The notes beneath the pieces were generated by a model, which had not been told where the DNA came from, did no database searches, and saw nothing but the letters and a program-made list of their open reading frames with translations. Of a stretch of 64,000 nucleotides of DNA, positions 1 to 12,500 are shown in pieces; position 1 is the stretch's first letter; each line of letters starts with the position of its first letter. The DNA is from Stratiolaelaps scimitus (lineage: Eukaryota; Arthropoda; Arachnida; Mesostigmata; Laelapidae). Position numbers and translations under genes: made by a program. The stretch lies in NCBI GenBank assembly GCA_019614645.1, contig JABWDB010000001.1, forward strand, positions 28,575,501 to 28,639,500, given 5' to 3'.

Positions 1-113
1 CATAGTCGATCGTTGCTAAACGGATAATAGCGGTCATGTCACTGACTCAGTTGTATTGTATGCCATTATCGAACGACTACCATGGACCCCCATAAACCGA
101 TATGTACACTTAC

Positions 114-228
114 TGGGACAATTGTACAGCTTGTTCGTTTGTGCGATGTCGCCTGCGCTTAAGCGAACGCGTTGTCCAATCTCCGGTCGCTTCCTGCTGC
201 CTCCTTCGGAGATTCGTCCGCCGCCAGC
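114..228 (-). CDS. tld: Tolloid exon: end of catalytic domain
   Basis: Encodes [14 protein letters not shown], then [20 protein letters not shown] and NCP. The IGQR..LS.GDIAQ..KLY.CP motif closes the protease domain just before CUB1 in tolloids. The acceptor is ATGTGACAG and the donor GTAAGT. It ends one base into a codon, so the next exon lies beyond the left edge. Confidence 0.95.
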
Positions 229-3200
229 CTGTCACATAATAGATGGAACACAACATAAACAGCAACACAGAGCACAACGATTATAGACCGAACAGCAAGT
301 CATCTCTGACGTCTCATTGATTAAATACAATCCCATAATCTACACTTGTCGGCGCGGCCTTTTGCGAAAAAGAGATATCGCAGTCGTTCTAGTCTGGGTC
401 CTGAGTAAACTGAGCAATTACGCGAGAAACTTGCTGAAGGTGGAAAGAGCAGCAACTCGAGACAATCACATCTTGTCTCTCATTACGCTCAAATAGTTCT
501 GTAAAGGTAAAGGTTTTATTGGTTTATTAAAGGAGCTGCAATTTTACAATGCTTAAGCTCTCTCCTATATGTGATCACGCAGAGGGGCTCGAACCTGCGG
601 CCTCTGGCTTACGATAGCCAGAGGCTTAGCCGTGATTTATGTATTTCGATGAAAGACAACTATCATCTCTGCAAACGTGTCCGCGAATTCGATACTCGTT
701 CAAGCGACCAGAGCTACAAACGCACTGATCTTAGCATTACGTCCGCCCAGCCTGCAAACGAGTGCCAACAGTAACAAAGGCCCGTATCGTTCTCCGGCCC
801 GTGTCGGTCTCCGGCTCGTGCTGGGATGGGGACAAACATTGACAGGGTTATTGCTGTTGCCGCCTTGGAGCTCGGAGCTCGTGGTCCAGTTCGGCCCAAC
901 ATCAAAAACGTTGTCGCTGCAACGTTCGTTTGGCAAAGGCTGACGGTTGGCATTTTTGCGCACACCTTCCCTTCTCTCGCCTCCTCAGGTACTTAAGTGA
1001 GTCGACCACTGGTGAGGGTTAGTCGGCCACCGACCTAGCCACCGCTATTGGCACGGCACCATCATCTCAGGCGAGTAAACGATGTGCTAAGTAGCTGGAA
1101 TGAGTAGACAGATTGTAGCTACTGGCTCTGTTTAAGATTCTTGATGTCACTCCGGCTCGTCAAGGAGGCGGTGAGGTCGGCGAGGGAGCTCTTGGCACAC
1201 CCTCGCTCCGTCCGCATGTGACCCACTAATGGCTAATCGATTTTTTGCTTTGTACGTTTTTGAGGCGACTTTGGAGTTCGCCTTCGGAGGCCAGACTCCG
1301 CTGAACGCGCACTGTGCGCTTATAGGCGGAGCATACGTGTGCCTAGATGGAAATGGACGATATGAGGCGCCGCCATCAAGGAAAGCGACCTGCTCTTTAA
1401 TAGAATTCGCCTACGTTGATGTATTATAGAAATGTCAGTAGTAGCAGCAGCAGCAGCAGCAGCAGCGGCCAGATATTACAACTGATACCGACGTTATATT
1501 CGTCTGCTACGCATAGTTAGTTAATGGACCATCAACTTCGACATCGTGTCATTTCTCACTAATGTATATGTACCACCGAGTTGACTTGCTCGCACTGAAC
1601 CGTTTTCGATATCGATCAACGACCTGCGCACGATCGAGTCAGGGCAGATGAATAGGCTGGCGTTTGAAACATGTATGTATGGACGGATGGAAGTCTGACT
1701 CATGTTTGAATTGAAATAAAACCTTTCATTCAATGCGTTTTGTAGCCCAAACTACGTCCTTTGACAAACGACGACGTCCTTCGATATCACGGTCCAAATT
1801 CGAAACGCGGATGGCGGATGTTCATCATAAACAACGGCGGGTGTGGCCGAGGTTTCATTGCTATTATAGTATTACCTGGAGTGGCGTGAGAGATGAGGAA
1901 TCATCTCGCGGCAGGATCGTATCGAGATTCGTATGCCTGAAATTGTATGCACATGTTGTTAGAAGACGCTTACAGAGTAGCTTGCGAGCGCAGCATCCGT
2001 TTCATTTCACTGACCCTATACTTAGACCAGTGTCATTTAGTTATATAGCAACTAACAACTAGACAATAATTACAATTGAGCCCTGCCGAGTTGTGAATTC
2101 GTCTCATCTTGTGACGCACGTACACAGCGTACTGATTGTACAGTGACAACGTATTTGATCAACATACTTGGAAAAGGTATTTCGCGCGTAGTGCATTATC
2201 GAATCGAAGTCATATGGTAGACCTAACGAGTTCACATCTTCCTCCGTCAGCTTGTTGAAGTTGTACTCCTGACCTGAAATTAGTAACATACACAGAATCC
2301 AGTAGTAACGTATATGCGTAATGAGAAACCTCATGATTTAGTCAGCTGAGCATGGCTAGCTACCCTTGCGTACCAGTCACAACAATGATCTCAGCTTTTA
2401 ACTACATATGTCCATGCTTCGCTCAACATCGATTTGATTGAAATGATTATGTCACAGGGCTCTTCTGTGCGCACGAGTGTGTGGGTCATCATATGTCTAT
2501 CTGTATGTGGGCGCGTACAGCGTATTACGAACGCAGTGTTGTTATTGTAGATATTCGGCGCACGGTGATCATTCTTCACTTTCGAAGCAGCGAAACTTTA
2601 GCATGGAGGACGGTGGCGGAAAGACTTTTTCGCGCAATCAATCTGAGTCACTTGTCCGCCGTTGTTGTTCGGCTCTGTGGCGGAAACGACGTCCCGTCCC
2701 CCCACCCTCTCCAAGGGGCCACTTGCCACTGTGAAGGGCCTCCAGCAGAACGGAAAGGCAGAACCAGCCTTCTAGTTGCTGGCGAGTCAAATCAAGACTC
2801 CACCGAGCAAAGTGGCAAATCTGGGAAGGCCGGGCCGGCCAGCCAGCTGTAAGCTTGGCGTGCAGCGTCAGCCCGAGACGAACGGTGAGCCCGATGGGTG
2901 GATTCAGGCCAAACCGAGTGAGGGCCACCACACGGGGTTGTTGCGTTGCACCGATTCAGACGACCTTCTGCCTATCTGACTGAGTGTATCTGTTTTCCGG
3001 TTGTTCCTCGGGGACGACGATGCTGAAGGGCTGAAGCAGCTTGGCCACATTTGGGACCAGAGTCCGACCGACGTCAGAGGGGGCGAGCGGGACAGGGAGA
3101 GAGAGAGAGATAGATAGAAAAAGAGTGGACCAAGCAAGTGGAGCAGGGAATGAGCCACAAACGCGCTGGGTGACGCGACTCCGGCCGACCTTCTGTACGG

Positions 3201-4141
3201 CGTCCCGCTGCCGACCAGCCAATCAGCAGATTGCGTCTGGAGCCTTGCTAACGTTGCCAATGGCAGTCGGCGTCTAGCGACATCAGGTACCTCATCCAGC
3301 GCCCATCGGAGCCATGTCTGCTCGAATGGTTCATATGCTGCTATCGCTTGTACAGCCAACGCGACGTTGCATCTAACTGTGTCGTTCCGCCAGTACCGGA
3401 AAGCGATGCAAATGAAAAGCAGCCACTGTACACTAATGCTAGGCTGGACTCGCCCCTCAGTTATTGCCGAGGGCTGCTGACACTGATCGTAGTAATGTTA
3501 CTTGTGGACAGCATCACAGTCCGACCAGTAATCCAGGTGGTATGAGTTCGTCCCCAAGCAGGTTAGTGGACTAGCCGACCACGACCCTCGGCCTCATCCC
3601 ATCAAAACACCGGTGACGGGCGGACGGTTGGCTAGCTATAGAGCGCATAGCTAGTTGCCACTCTTGTATTCTTTCTCTCCACCGTTTACGTCTATTTTTT
3701 CTTAGTATATATGTGATTGCGTTTGGCTTTGCCGCTTTCGGTCGTTGCCGTACGAGGTCGAGCTTCGACATCCGCCGTACGATTCCTGCTAATAACGCGG
3801 AGCTTCATCAGGGCTAGGTCCGTTTCGCTCGTACGGTGCACCACGGTCATACGATACAGGGGAGTGAAGAAGGACCATATGGCTTCCTTGTAATACCCGA
3901 GCCGCTCTCGCGAATGCCACGCTTGTACGAGGTGAGATACCCCGGGGTGACATATTCCTTTAGGCCTTCTCTCCTCCCTTGGAGAAGCTTCGGCAAGAGG
4001 TGGTAGTAGCAGTATATACATATATGTAAAAAATTAATATATATATATATAATATATATATATATATACCAGCACGACCGCTACCACTCACTGCGGCCAT
4101 CAGAAACCACCTACCTATACACGCCTTTCTTTCGATTTTAG

Positions 4142-4180
<39 letters not shown>

Positions 4181-7044
4181 AGCACGTGTAAGCTGTATAG
4201 GCTGCGTCTCCCCTTCTCCGCTTTCAGTACCATAACTCACTGCATATTAAGACGCGTGGCGTAGCAAGATAAATGACTCTGCATCGCTCTTTATTCATCA
4301 CCGACCAAAGCGGGCAGGTGGGCCACCACGCAGCATAGGCCACAACGCGTACCATCGACGAGTAGTAGTAGTACTAGTAGTAGCAGTAATAGAAGAAGTC
4401 GCCCACTGGACGAACCAGCAAACCCATGTCCTTTAGACCCCGCTTTATCAGGCCCCCGTACGACTCCACTCGACTCGGCCACTCCCCCAGGCGGCCACTT
4501 TTCCGGTTCCTGCCTCTTCCATCCAATGATCGTGTGTATATGCCCTTGTCGCAAGCTGTCGTCTTTTTTGGTTTAACTTTTCAATTGTTCATGTCGGACT
4601 GGAGCATCGAGAAGGAGAGAAAGAGAGAGAGAGAGGAGGGGGACAATATCAAGACGAAGATGAATATTCTGGTGCCGGCCCAAAATATGTCTATATATAT
4701 ACCAGAGTACATCTAGGCGTCATAGTGACAATGGGTTCACTGCCAGCACGGAGGCATGTTGGCACGAGCAGGAAGAACCCTTTTGTAGAACGCGTCTCTA
4801 TGGGAAGTGAAAGGAATCTTCGTTGTTCACGTTCCAGATTGAGGCAGATGGCCCTTCTTCAACCACTATACATGATACGACTTAGCCAACTCGGTGGTCC
4901 GCCGGTGATCAGGCAAATTGATATATGTAAGTATAATAAATAGACTACAAACGTGAAGAAGAACGTCCCAGTAGGCCCTCAATATCTCTCCCTTTCTCTC
5001 TCTCTCTCTCAAAGAAACAACAACAGCAAGAACAACAACAACAACCAAATCATGCATTCAATGCATTCGCGTAGCTTTGCGATGCCAATATTCTGAGCAT
5101 CGCGAATCTAGCAAGCCGTTGCGGTCGTTACAATCGTCAAGTACATAGCTATTTGTGTTGCCTATTGGTATCAGGTAGAGTATGGCTCGCGTTTACCACG
5201 TCGATCGAAATGGATATATGTGCAGAATATGATATTTTGTCGCCGTCGTTGAGTAGCCCGTAATCTCGCGCAGTCAGTCGTAAACTCGTCACGATCGACG
5301 TTGGCAGCGAAGAATTATAGCAGTAATAGCAAGAGTCGTGGCAGAACGCAGTGACTATTGAACAAGCAGCGAGCATCGAAGTGGATAGAATCGTGCCGGA
5401 GTAATCCGTGCACTACGGGGCAACATGTGCGAGAGTGGTCGATTGCTCCATTATGCACGCGCGGAACGACAGATGCTTGATTCACATAGGGTTTTTGTAA
5501 CGAGCGAGCAAGCGAGCGCACTTAGTTTCTCCCACCGCGGGCTGATCTCGGAAGTGGTGGCCGTGAATGCCGTAGGAGCTGGTAGTCATCCCATTCACGT
5601 ACAGCGATCGACGAGACAGGGGCAGAGCGAATGCCAAAAAGTCGAGAAAGCGACACCGAGGGTATCGAGACAGCCCAACGAACAGCCTACGACCCTAGCA
5701 CCGTTGTTAATGGTGGTAAACGCAAGTAGCAAAAGCAACAACAACAACAACCAGCACTTTATATTCTCTTAGTGCTGGTCGACGGATCCAGCCCTGGCCT
5801 CGGACAGAACCGCACGTAATGTCTAGTATAGCACCGTGTATACAACGCCCCTGCTCACCCCCTGTATCTCTCTTTCTCTCTCTCTATCTTGGGTGAGAGA
5901 GAGAGAGCCCTCGCAGCCTATTGCCAACCGGCGATTCTAGGCTACTTGTTGAAGTAGCTGCTAAAGGACTAACGGAGCAAAATGCTAGGGTCCAAACGGT
6001 GTTCGCCTGGCCGTATCGGTGCCCGCCGCTGATCGAACGACGTAGTAACGTTAACAGGCGGCCAACTGCTGCCGACTGATCCCAAAAAACCTCTAGCTCC
6101 CGCCCTGGCCGCGGTTCGCCTTCAACATCAAAAACCCCACTTCCCGGATAGTGAAAGCTCAGCCAGTTCCACATCATCCTTCGTTTTCTTAGTCAATCGG
6201 CAGGCAGCAGCCACTCGGTTGTCCTCCTCATTCTCTTTAGGCTCAGTAGGCGACAGTAGAGTGGGAAAAGGATCCCCAAGCAGGATTCGGTTGGGCATTC
6301 ATTCAGGAAGACAGGAGCCAGGGGTGGCATTAAGACGCTGGACTGGTGTTCCTTTAGGCAGAGGTGGAGGTAGGAGTTGAGATGAGCGGTCGTCCTGCTG
6401 GACGAACCCCGCACGGTCGCTGGTCAGGGCTGCTTGGCCTCGGAGTAGCAGTGGTGATGGTGGTGGTGGTGGTTCTGCTGCTGCTGCTGCTGCTGCTGCT
6501 GCGGCTACTCATGACGGTGCTGAACGGTACAAAAGTTGACCAGCAAGCGGCAACTGTCATTTATCATAGGAGAGCTAGCTCGCTAGCGTTCACTGCCGGC
6601 TGACTCTGCTTAGCTAGTGAAGTGGTAGACAGTTTCAGGCGATACTGGCCGCGGCCCAACAGTCTACCAGCGACGGGATAGGCGCGTAGAGCCGCCGCCG
6701 TGAGATCCTACTGGTGATATCCACAGATAGAGACGCACAGATACGAAGGTGAGCATGAGAACACACCACAACCACCTACCACGTCCCGCTGATTGCCCGC
6801 GAAAGTAGTAGTGCGAAGAAAGGGCAGAGAAGGGAGTGAGACCTAGGGAGAGAAAGAGAGAGGCGGCGGGGGTCTCTGCTCAGTGGTGGCTTCTTGTAAT
6901 ATCCAATATGAACCACCGCCATCACCACCTCCTCTGACCCCAGTAGCGAGCCAACGCCTACGTACTCAGTGAGCTAGGTATTTGCGTGTGTGTATGTATA
7001 CACCGGCAGCAATGCGTACGTCTAACCGTGGCAATAGTAACGGC

Positions 7045-7079
<35 letters not shown>

Positions 7080-9467
7080 CTACACCTATATATATATATA
7101 TATATATATATGTAGAGTTAGAGGACCAAACATCGCCTATCGTGCGTATTAATGTTATCGACATATTTTTCTGATCATTTACCGCTTTAGTTCTTCTGAT
7201 GCGGTCTATTCCTGTAATCCAGCTGATGTATTTTTTTAATAAGTGCCCAACCGCTCTACGTTAATAATATATATATATATATATATAGACGTAGGGATAT
7301 ATATCATACGTCTATATAGGGTGATAGATGTAGGGATATAGGGATGATAGGGAGGCGAAAAGCATTCGTAAATAATTTAATTTATTTCTGTTTTTTTCAC
7401 ATAGAAAATATCTGCGCTTCTACGTCAGGAGCCTGTGCGTTTATTATAATTAAGCTATCATAGTTCGCTAGAAAAAAAAGCACGTGTTGAATTCTCCCTC
7501 GCTGAAATCTTTAACCAACACACACACACACACCACCGTACACGTTCTCGAAGTAACTGTGCCGCGACCGCAGAACAACTGCGAAGATCTAGTTGGGCTT
7601 GGAAAAACGTCGTGCTCCGACGATCGTAAACTCCCGACCGAATAGCTACTGCTGATCGATAGAGCTATTGCGCCATACGTGATTCAGGACAGGAAATTTG
7701 TGATACCATAAAATGCGCAAAGAACGTATCAACGTCCCGTCGACCCTTTGTAGGTCCACGTTGAAAATAACAACGGTCGAATTCAACGGGGAGGTCCAAT
7801 TATTTTCAAAATGAAATCTTCGCTAAATCACGGGACGGGTTCGGGCACAGACGGTGGCATGTTTTTGGAATAATTGGAATGGGTCACGGTGGTGCTATAC
7901 AGCCACCATTGAAACGAAATGATTGTGTTCCTCCTCGAGGACGAAGGAAGATGTCAAAGTTGAAGAAATCTCGGATAGAAATAGGTTGCTAGTTATACCT
8001 AGCTACCTAGTGGTGTTTCTCCTCCCTTTGGATAGTTTCGATAAGACTGGAAGCGGCTAGAGAGCCCCATTACCTCTGCACTGAAATTGAACGATTCTCC
8101 TGACTCAAATGTCAGAGAATAAATAATATCAGAGAAAAGGAAAACCGTCAAGGTATTGAGGATGTATAGGAGATATCACAATAGCTAAGGATATGGCCTT
8201 TTCTATTTATATTTTTACTGCTTTATATCGATTCGCTTGTCAATGAGTAGTGCCGTAATGATCATCGCCAACGTACGGTGTAACGGCACAATCGAAAGAC
8301 TCATATTAGCTATAAATGCGTGTTTTGTTTTTCGCTGAGGGCCACGCCCATCTGTTCCCACGAGCAAAATACAAGGGACCAGCTGGCATATTTCAATTCG
8401 CCGTGTATGTAAGCGGTCGTTGTCGGCTGGTGGGGGCAGCTGGCTACAAGAAGCTACACCTCGGTGATCATGCGTTCGTCACTTGCACATATGTACACGG
8501 ACGTGATGGCGAATCAATCTGCTGCACCCCGATGTCCACAGGTAGAGAGGAAGGAAGGGAGGGGTGTTTGAACGAGTGTCGTACAAAGGCGAAGTCATCA
8601 TACCTTGCATGATATTTTTGTCGATGATATGCACGTGGTTGTCTCGATCCGGTCGGGTGTGTTCATGCCAGAAGCCGACAACGTGACCTAGCTCGTGTAC
8701 GACAATACCGAATTTGTCGCAATTCTTGCCTGCAAATGATGTCGATCAGTGGCAATGTGCACTACGGTGATTAAACGGGTCAATTTAGTGTGATTTATTA
8801 TCATTATGATTACTATATCTGGGGGTGAAAAAAAAGTGATCCTGTACTTGTTCTCTACTATGGTGGACCCTCTATAGGCTGCCAGGACACAAGTTACCGG
8901 CCAGATCATCATCAGCGAGCTAGGCGTCCAGACTAAGATGGAAGGACGCTAATGCTGGCATAATTACGTCCATGATGTAACATGATGAGAATAAATTAGT
9001 CAAATGTAATATAATATATTTGTATTATGTAAATTAAAAGACTTCGGGATTGTTGATTTGAAAATAATGCCCTTTAAGATCTCCAACGAAAGCACACAGA
9101 TGCGTGTATTGGTAAATATCAATCTGACCATCCAATGTTGCAGTGAGAAATCATATCGACTCAGGATACCTAGCGCTTCCAGCATATATGAGACTATTTC
9201 TTATACAGATAGTGCCATCGCTGCTCCGGACCTCGTATATAATACCGGTTAAGCTATAGGTACTCACAGGTTAATCACGATTAACACTACGTTTTGCAAG
9301 GTCATTTGTATAATATCATGGTCGACCTGTGACTGAGACAAGTAACATGTGGTGTTTGTTTTTTTTCTGGTAGGAGGACGTCTTTTGCGCACACATATGC
9401 ATGTATCCATGTAGGCAGAGCACTTTTTCCACTCCTTTGGGTGAAATACACACACACACACGCAGAG

Positions 9468-9516
<49 letters not shown>

Positions 9517-12500
9517 GGCAACCTTAATAAGGAGAGCAGTTTCAGTCTACCTCGGAAAGGATAACCGGGAACAGTCGAGTAGATAACAAACTAACGAGTT
9601 TCCTGCTCTCGGTCTGCGTTGTGACCGTGTGCGGACAACACCGAGCACAAGTTGAGTCCATGCGAAGGGGAAGCAGTCACTAAACATTTAAGTGCGAAAA
9701 GTGCCCGAGGCGTCGCTGGCCAGCTCAGAGCCAGCTCGGAGGTGTAACTGAGGTGCAGGAACAGTCAACACAGGCGAGCTACTCATACTGCCCCGACCAG
9801 TACTATCTATACAATTCTCTCATTTTCTCTCTCTGTCTCGCTCCCACCCTCCCGTCAGCTGCGGCGACGTCGGCCGGCGTTAACCCCTTCGAAACGACAA
9901 AATCCCAAACACAAGCAACGAAGTAGTCCCAAGTAGATATTGATACACGGGTCCTTCTGCTCGCCTGCTAACGCACTGCCGTTGAAATGAAGGCAAGTAG
10001 GCCAGGAATCGCATAGGGCAATCACGTAAAGGATAACGTTGATCGTGTAGTGGTAGCTAATTTGTTCTGTAAAAGCTAGAAAAGATTATACATGTGTGGT
10101 GGAAGCTAACATTTAGAAGTTGTCTATGTTGAAGGTGAAGTTTACAGGAAAAGGTCACGAAGAGAAAATGAGCAGGATGTTGTTTGGGAATGGCCTTGTT
10201 TAATATTTGAGTTCAAGGCTGAAGGAGCGTGTTTGTCCCTATTCTATTGAATTGTCTTTTAGGGTCACATTAATTCAGCCACATTTTCGTTCAAGCCAGC
10301 AGGAGCATTCAGTGTACCCACGCTCGGACAACTATATGTGCAACCGTGTATGTTGTACAAATGCAATATGCATTGTATGAATAAAGAAGTTTTCGCATGG
10401 AATACTAAAAGTCAAGTGCAGTAATTCGTGGCTAGCTAACAATTTGACCGTGAGCTAAAATCAGCACGGCCTAATCTAGCGGTAAGTGGCTACAGTGTTA
10501 ATAGCCCAACGAGAAACAACAATATTATTAATAACAATGAGTAATAATATTTATGTTTGTATACAGATGAACTGCCTATCACGCACCAATAGAGATGGCT
10601 TGGGGCCCATTGCCCCTCTTTCCTACAAACGAACAGCATCCACAAGGCCGTTCAGTGAACACGATATAGTTATGGTGTACCGGTTCCTTCTCAACAAACT
10701 TCACGCACGTGTAGTTCTCCCAGTGAAGCATAGCCTGTCGGAATAACGCCCGGTGGGGACCTGCAAAAGAAGGTGGAAACATGTTATCATTAGGACCACA
10801 AACAGAAGGACTACAAACACTATTCGACGTCGTTACATTGATGAGCATACGCACACGCTTGTAGCACTGAAGGGGTGGGCACATTTGAGGGGTTTTACGC
10901 GTTCGGGCGGAGACAAACGCTCGGGAAAATACTGGAAAAAATCATATTTTTTCCAGAAATACTGGGACACTTGGTAAGACTGGAAAACGTCAGAAATACG
11001 GATCCCAAAAGAACTTCAATAAGCTATGGCCACTCGATACGTTGTTTTCACAACGAATTTTGTATGACAATGCCTATAATTTCCCAGCTATTTCAAGGAC
11101 AAATTAAAAGATTAGGATCATTTTCTGGGCAGAAAAATTTGAACATTCGGATTTTCTGGTATGAATCGTAACGAAAGGTCTTTTCAGAAAAATTGGCAAC
11201 TGGACTAAAACCCATTTAAACAATGGTGAACGGATATTTTAAACTTACAATCACTCTCTCTTCCTCTAACAAGAAGAGATCATTTGTGATCAAGTTATAT
11301 CATGCCGCCGATATCTGTACACCGTTCTCCAAGTTGCAGTTACAATATATTGCCAGAGGTGTATATAATAATGTTGAACGACGTTTGGTGATCGGCTTGG
11401 AGAAGTTTGTTGCCAATGTAGCGTCTCGATCTATGAGTTCTCTTTGTATTTCTGTTTACAGAATCTCTTGCTCGTTGTTGTTTTGAGCTCAGAGCAGCAG
11501 GAGAATATTGCGCCCCTATGATCGTTCAATCCAGTAGGCTCCCTTAGAAATGTGTTGTCCTAATTAGCTATAAGAACAGGATAGCTTGTTATATCTTTCT
11601 CGCATATATGGATGACCAAGATTAGCTTGTCTTCCTGATGTGTTGCGATTGTCCATTGCTACCTTGTTCCGTAAATTCACTCATTATATATAACGACATA
11701 GCCTCTCACTCTAAGGACGAAGAGTGAGATAATGGTCTAAAATTAAAAAAAAAGTGATAATATGGTCTAAAATTTCGACTATATTATCGTTATTCAACGA
11801 ATGTAACGGTGCTGATGATAAGGGTAACTTCTCAGGAAAAAATACACAAGAGGGTGGTGGATCATGCTGGCACGATCAAATTTAATGCGACCCCTCACTG
11901 TTCGCCCTTGCTGAGTTCAACCGACTATTCAACGAATTTTTCTCTATTTCTCTGCTTTATTCCATGTAAAAATCCGATTTTTTTACACCCCAGAGCAAGG
12001 TGGTGCTTCTCCGAATAAACACAAAATGGAATGGCATTAAAATGCATTAAGGAAAAACAGGTGAGATCTTTTTGTTGCCTGTTATAGGCATTGCGTTTCT
12101 GTGTTGAAAGGGAAATTTCTGTAGAAGAACGTCTACAGGCAGGCGGACGATTGCATGGCTAACGGGCGATGTGGAGACGATTGTATTGTGCTGAATCAGC
12201 GAATCCGAACTTCACAGACCTGACCTTCATCGGATGCCGCAGTCAACTTTGCAGAGAAGCAAACCCGACCTCAACTGAACCTAATCCTACGGCTGACCGC
12301 AGAGAGATCTATGTGAAAAGGAAAATTTTACAAAACTGTGGCCCATCTTAAATCGTCCGGAAAACATCGAACTTCGAATTTTCCTTGAAACGACTAGGAA
12401 GCACAGAAAACACGTTTAAACAGAAGAAAACTTTGAAGTTGCGTTATGCGAGAAGCGATTAATAAACTTCTTGATCGGCCTTTCAGTATTGAACCATGCT

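Larger units (their letters stand above)
229..1875 (-). other. Tolloid intron (after micro-exon)
   Basis: 1.6 kb. Holds the SINE-like element at 548-650 and a (CAG)n run. No other coding signal seen. Confidence 0.8.
2274..8603 (-). other. Tolloid intron
   Basis: 6.3 kb. Contains a moderately GC-rich stretch (about 2600-3600), (TA)n arrays near 4050, 4160, 7060 and 7275, (CT)n tracts near 4620, 5000 and 5880, and a (CTG)n run at 6475. Short ORFs here look like chance. Confidence 0.75.

Noticed and set aside
548..650. Functional tRNA gene
   Set aside because: B-box and an arm are present, but the anticodon loop is the wrong size and no acceptor stem closes. The same holds for 33035, 60500 and 61415.
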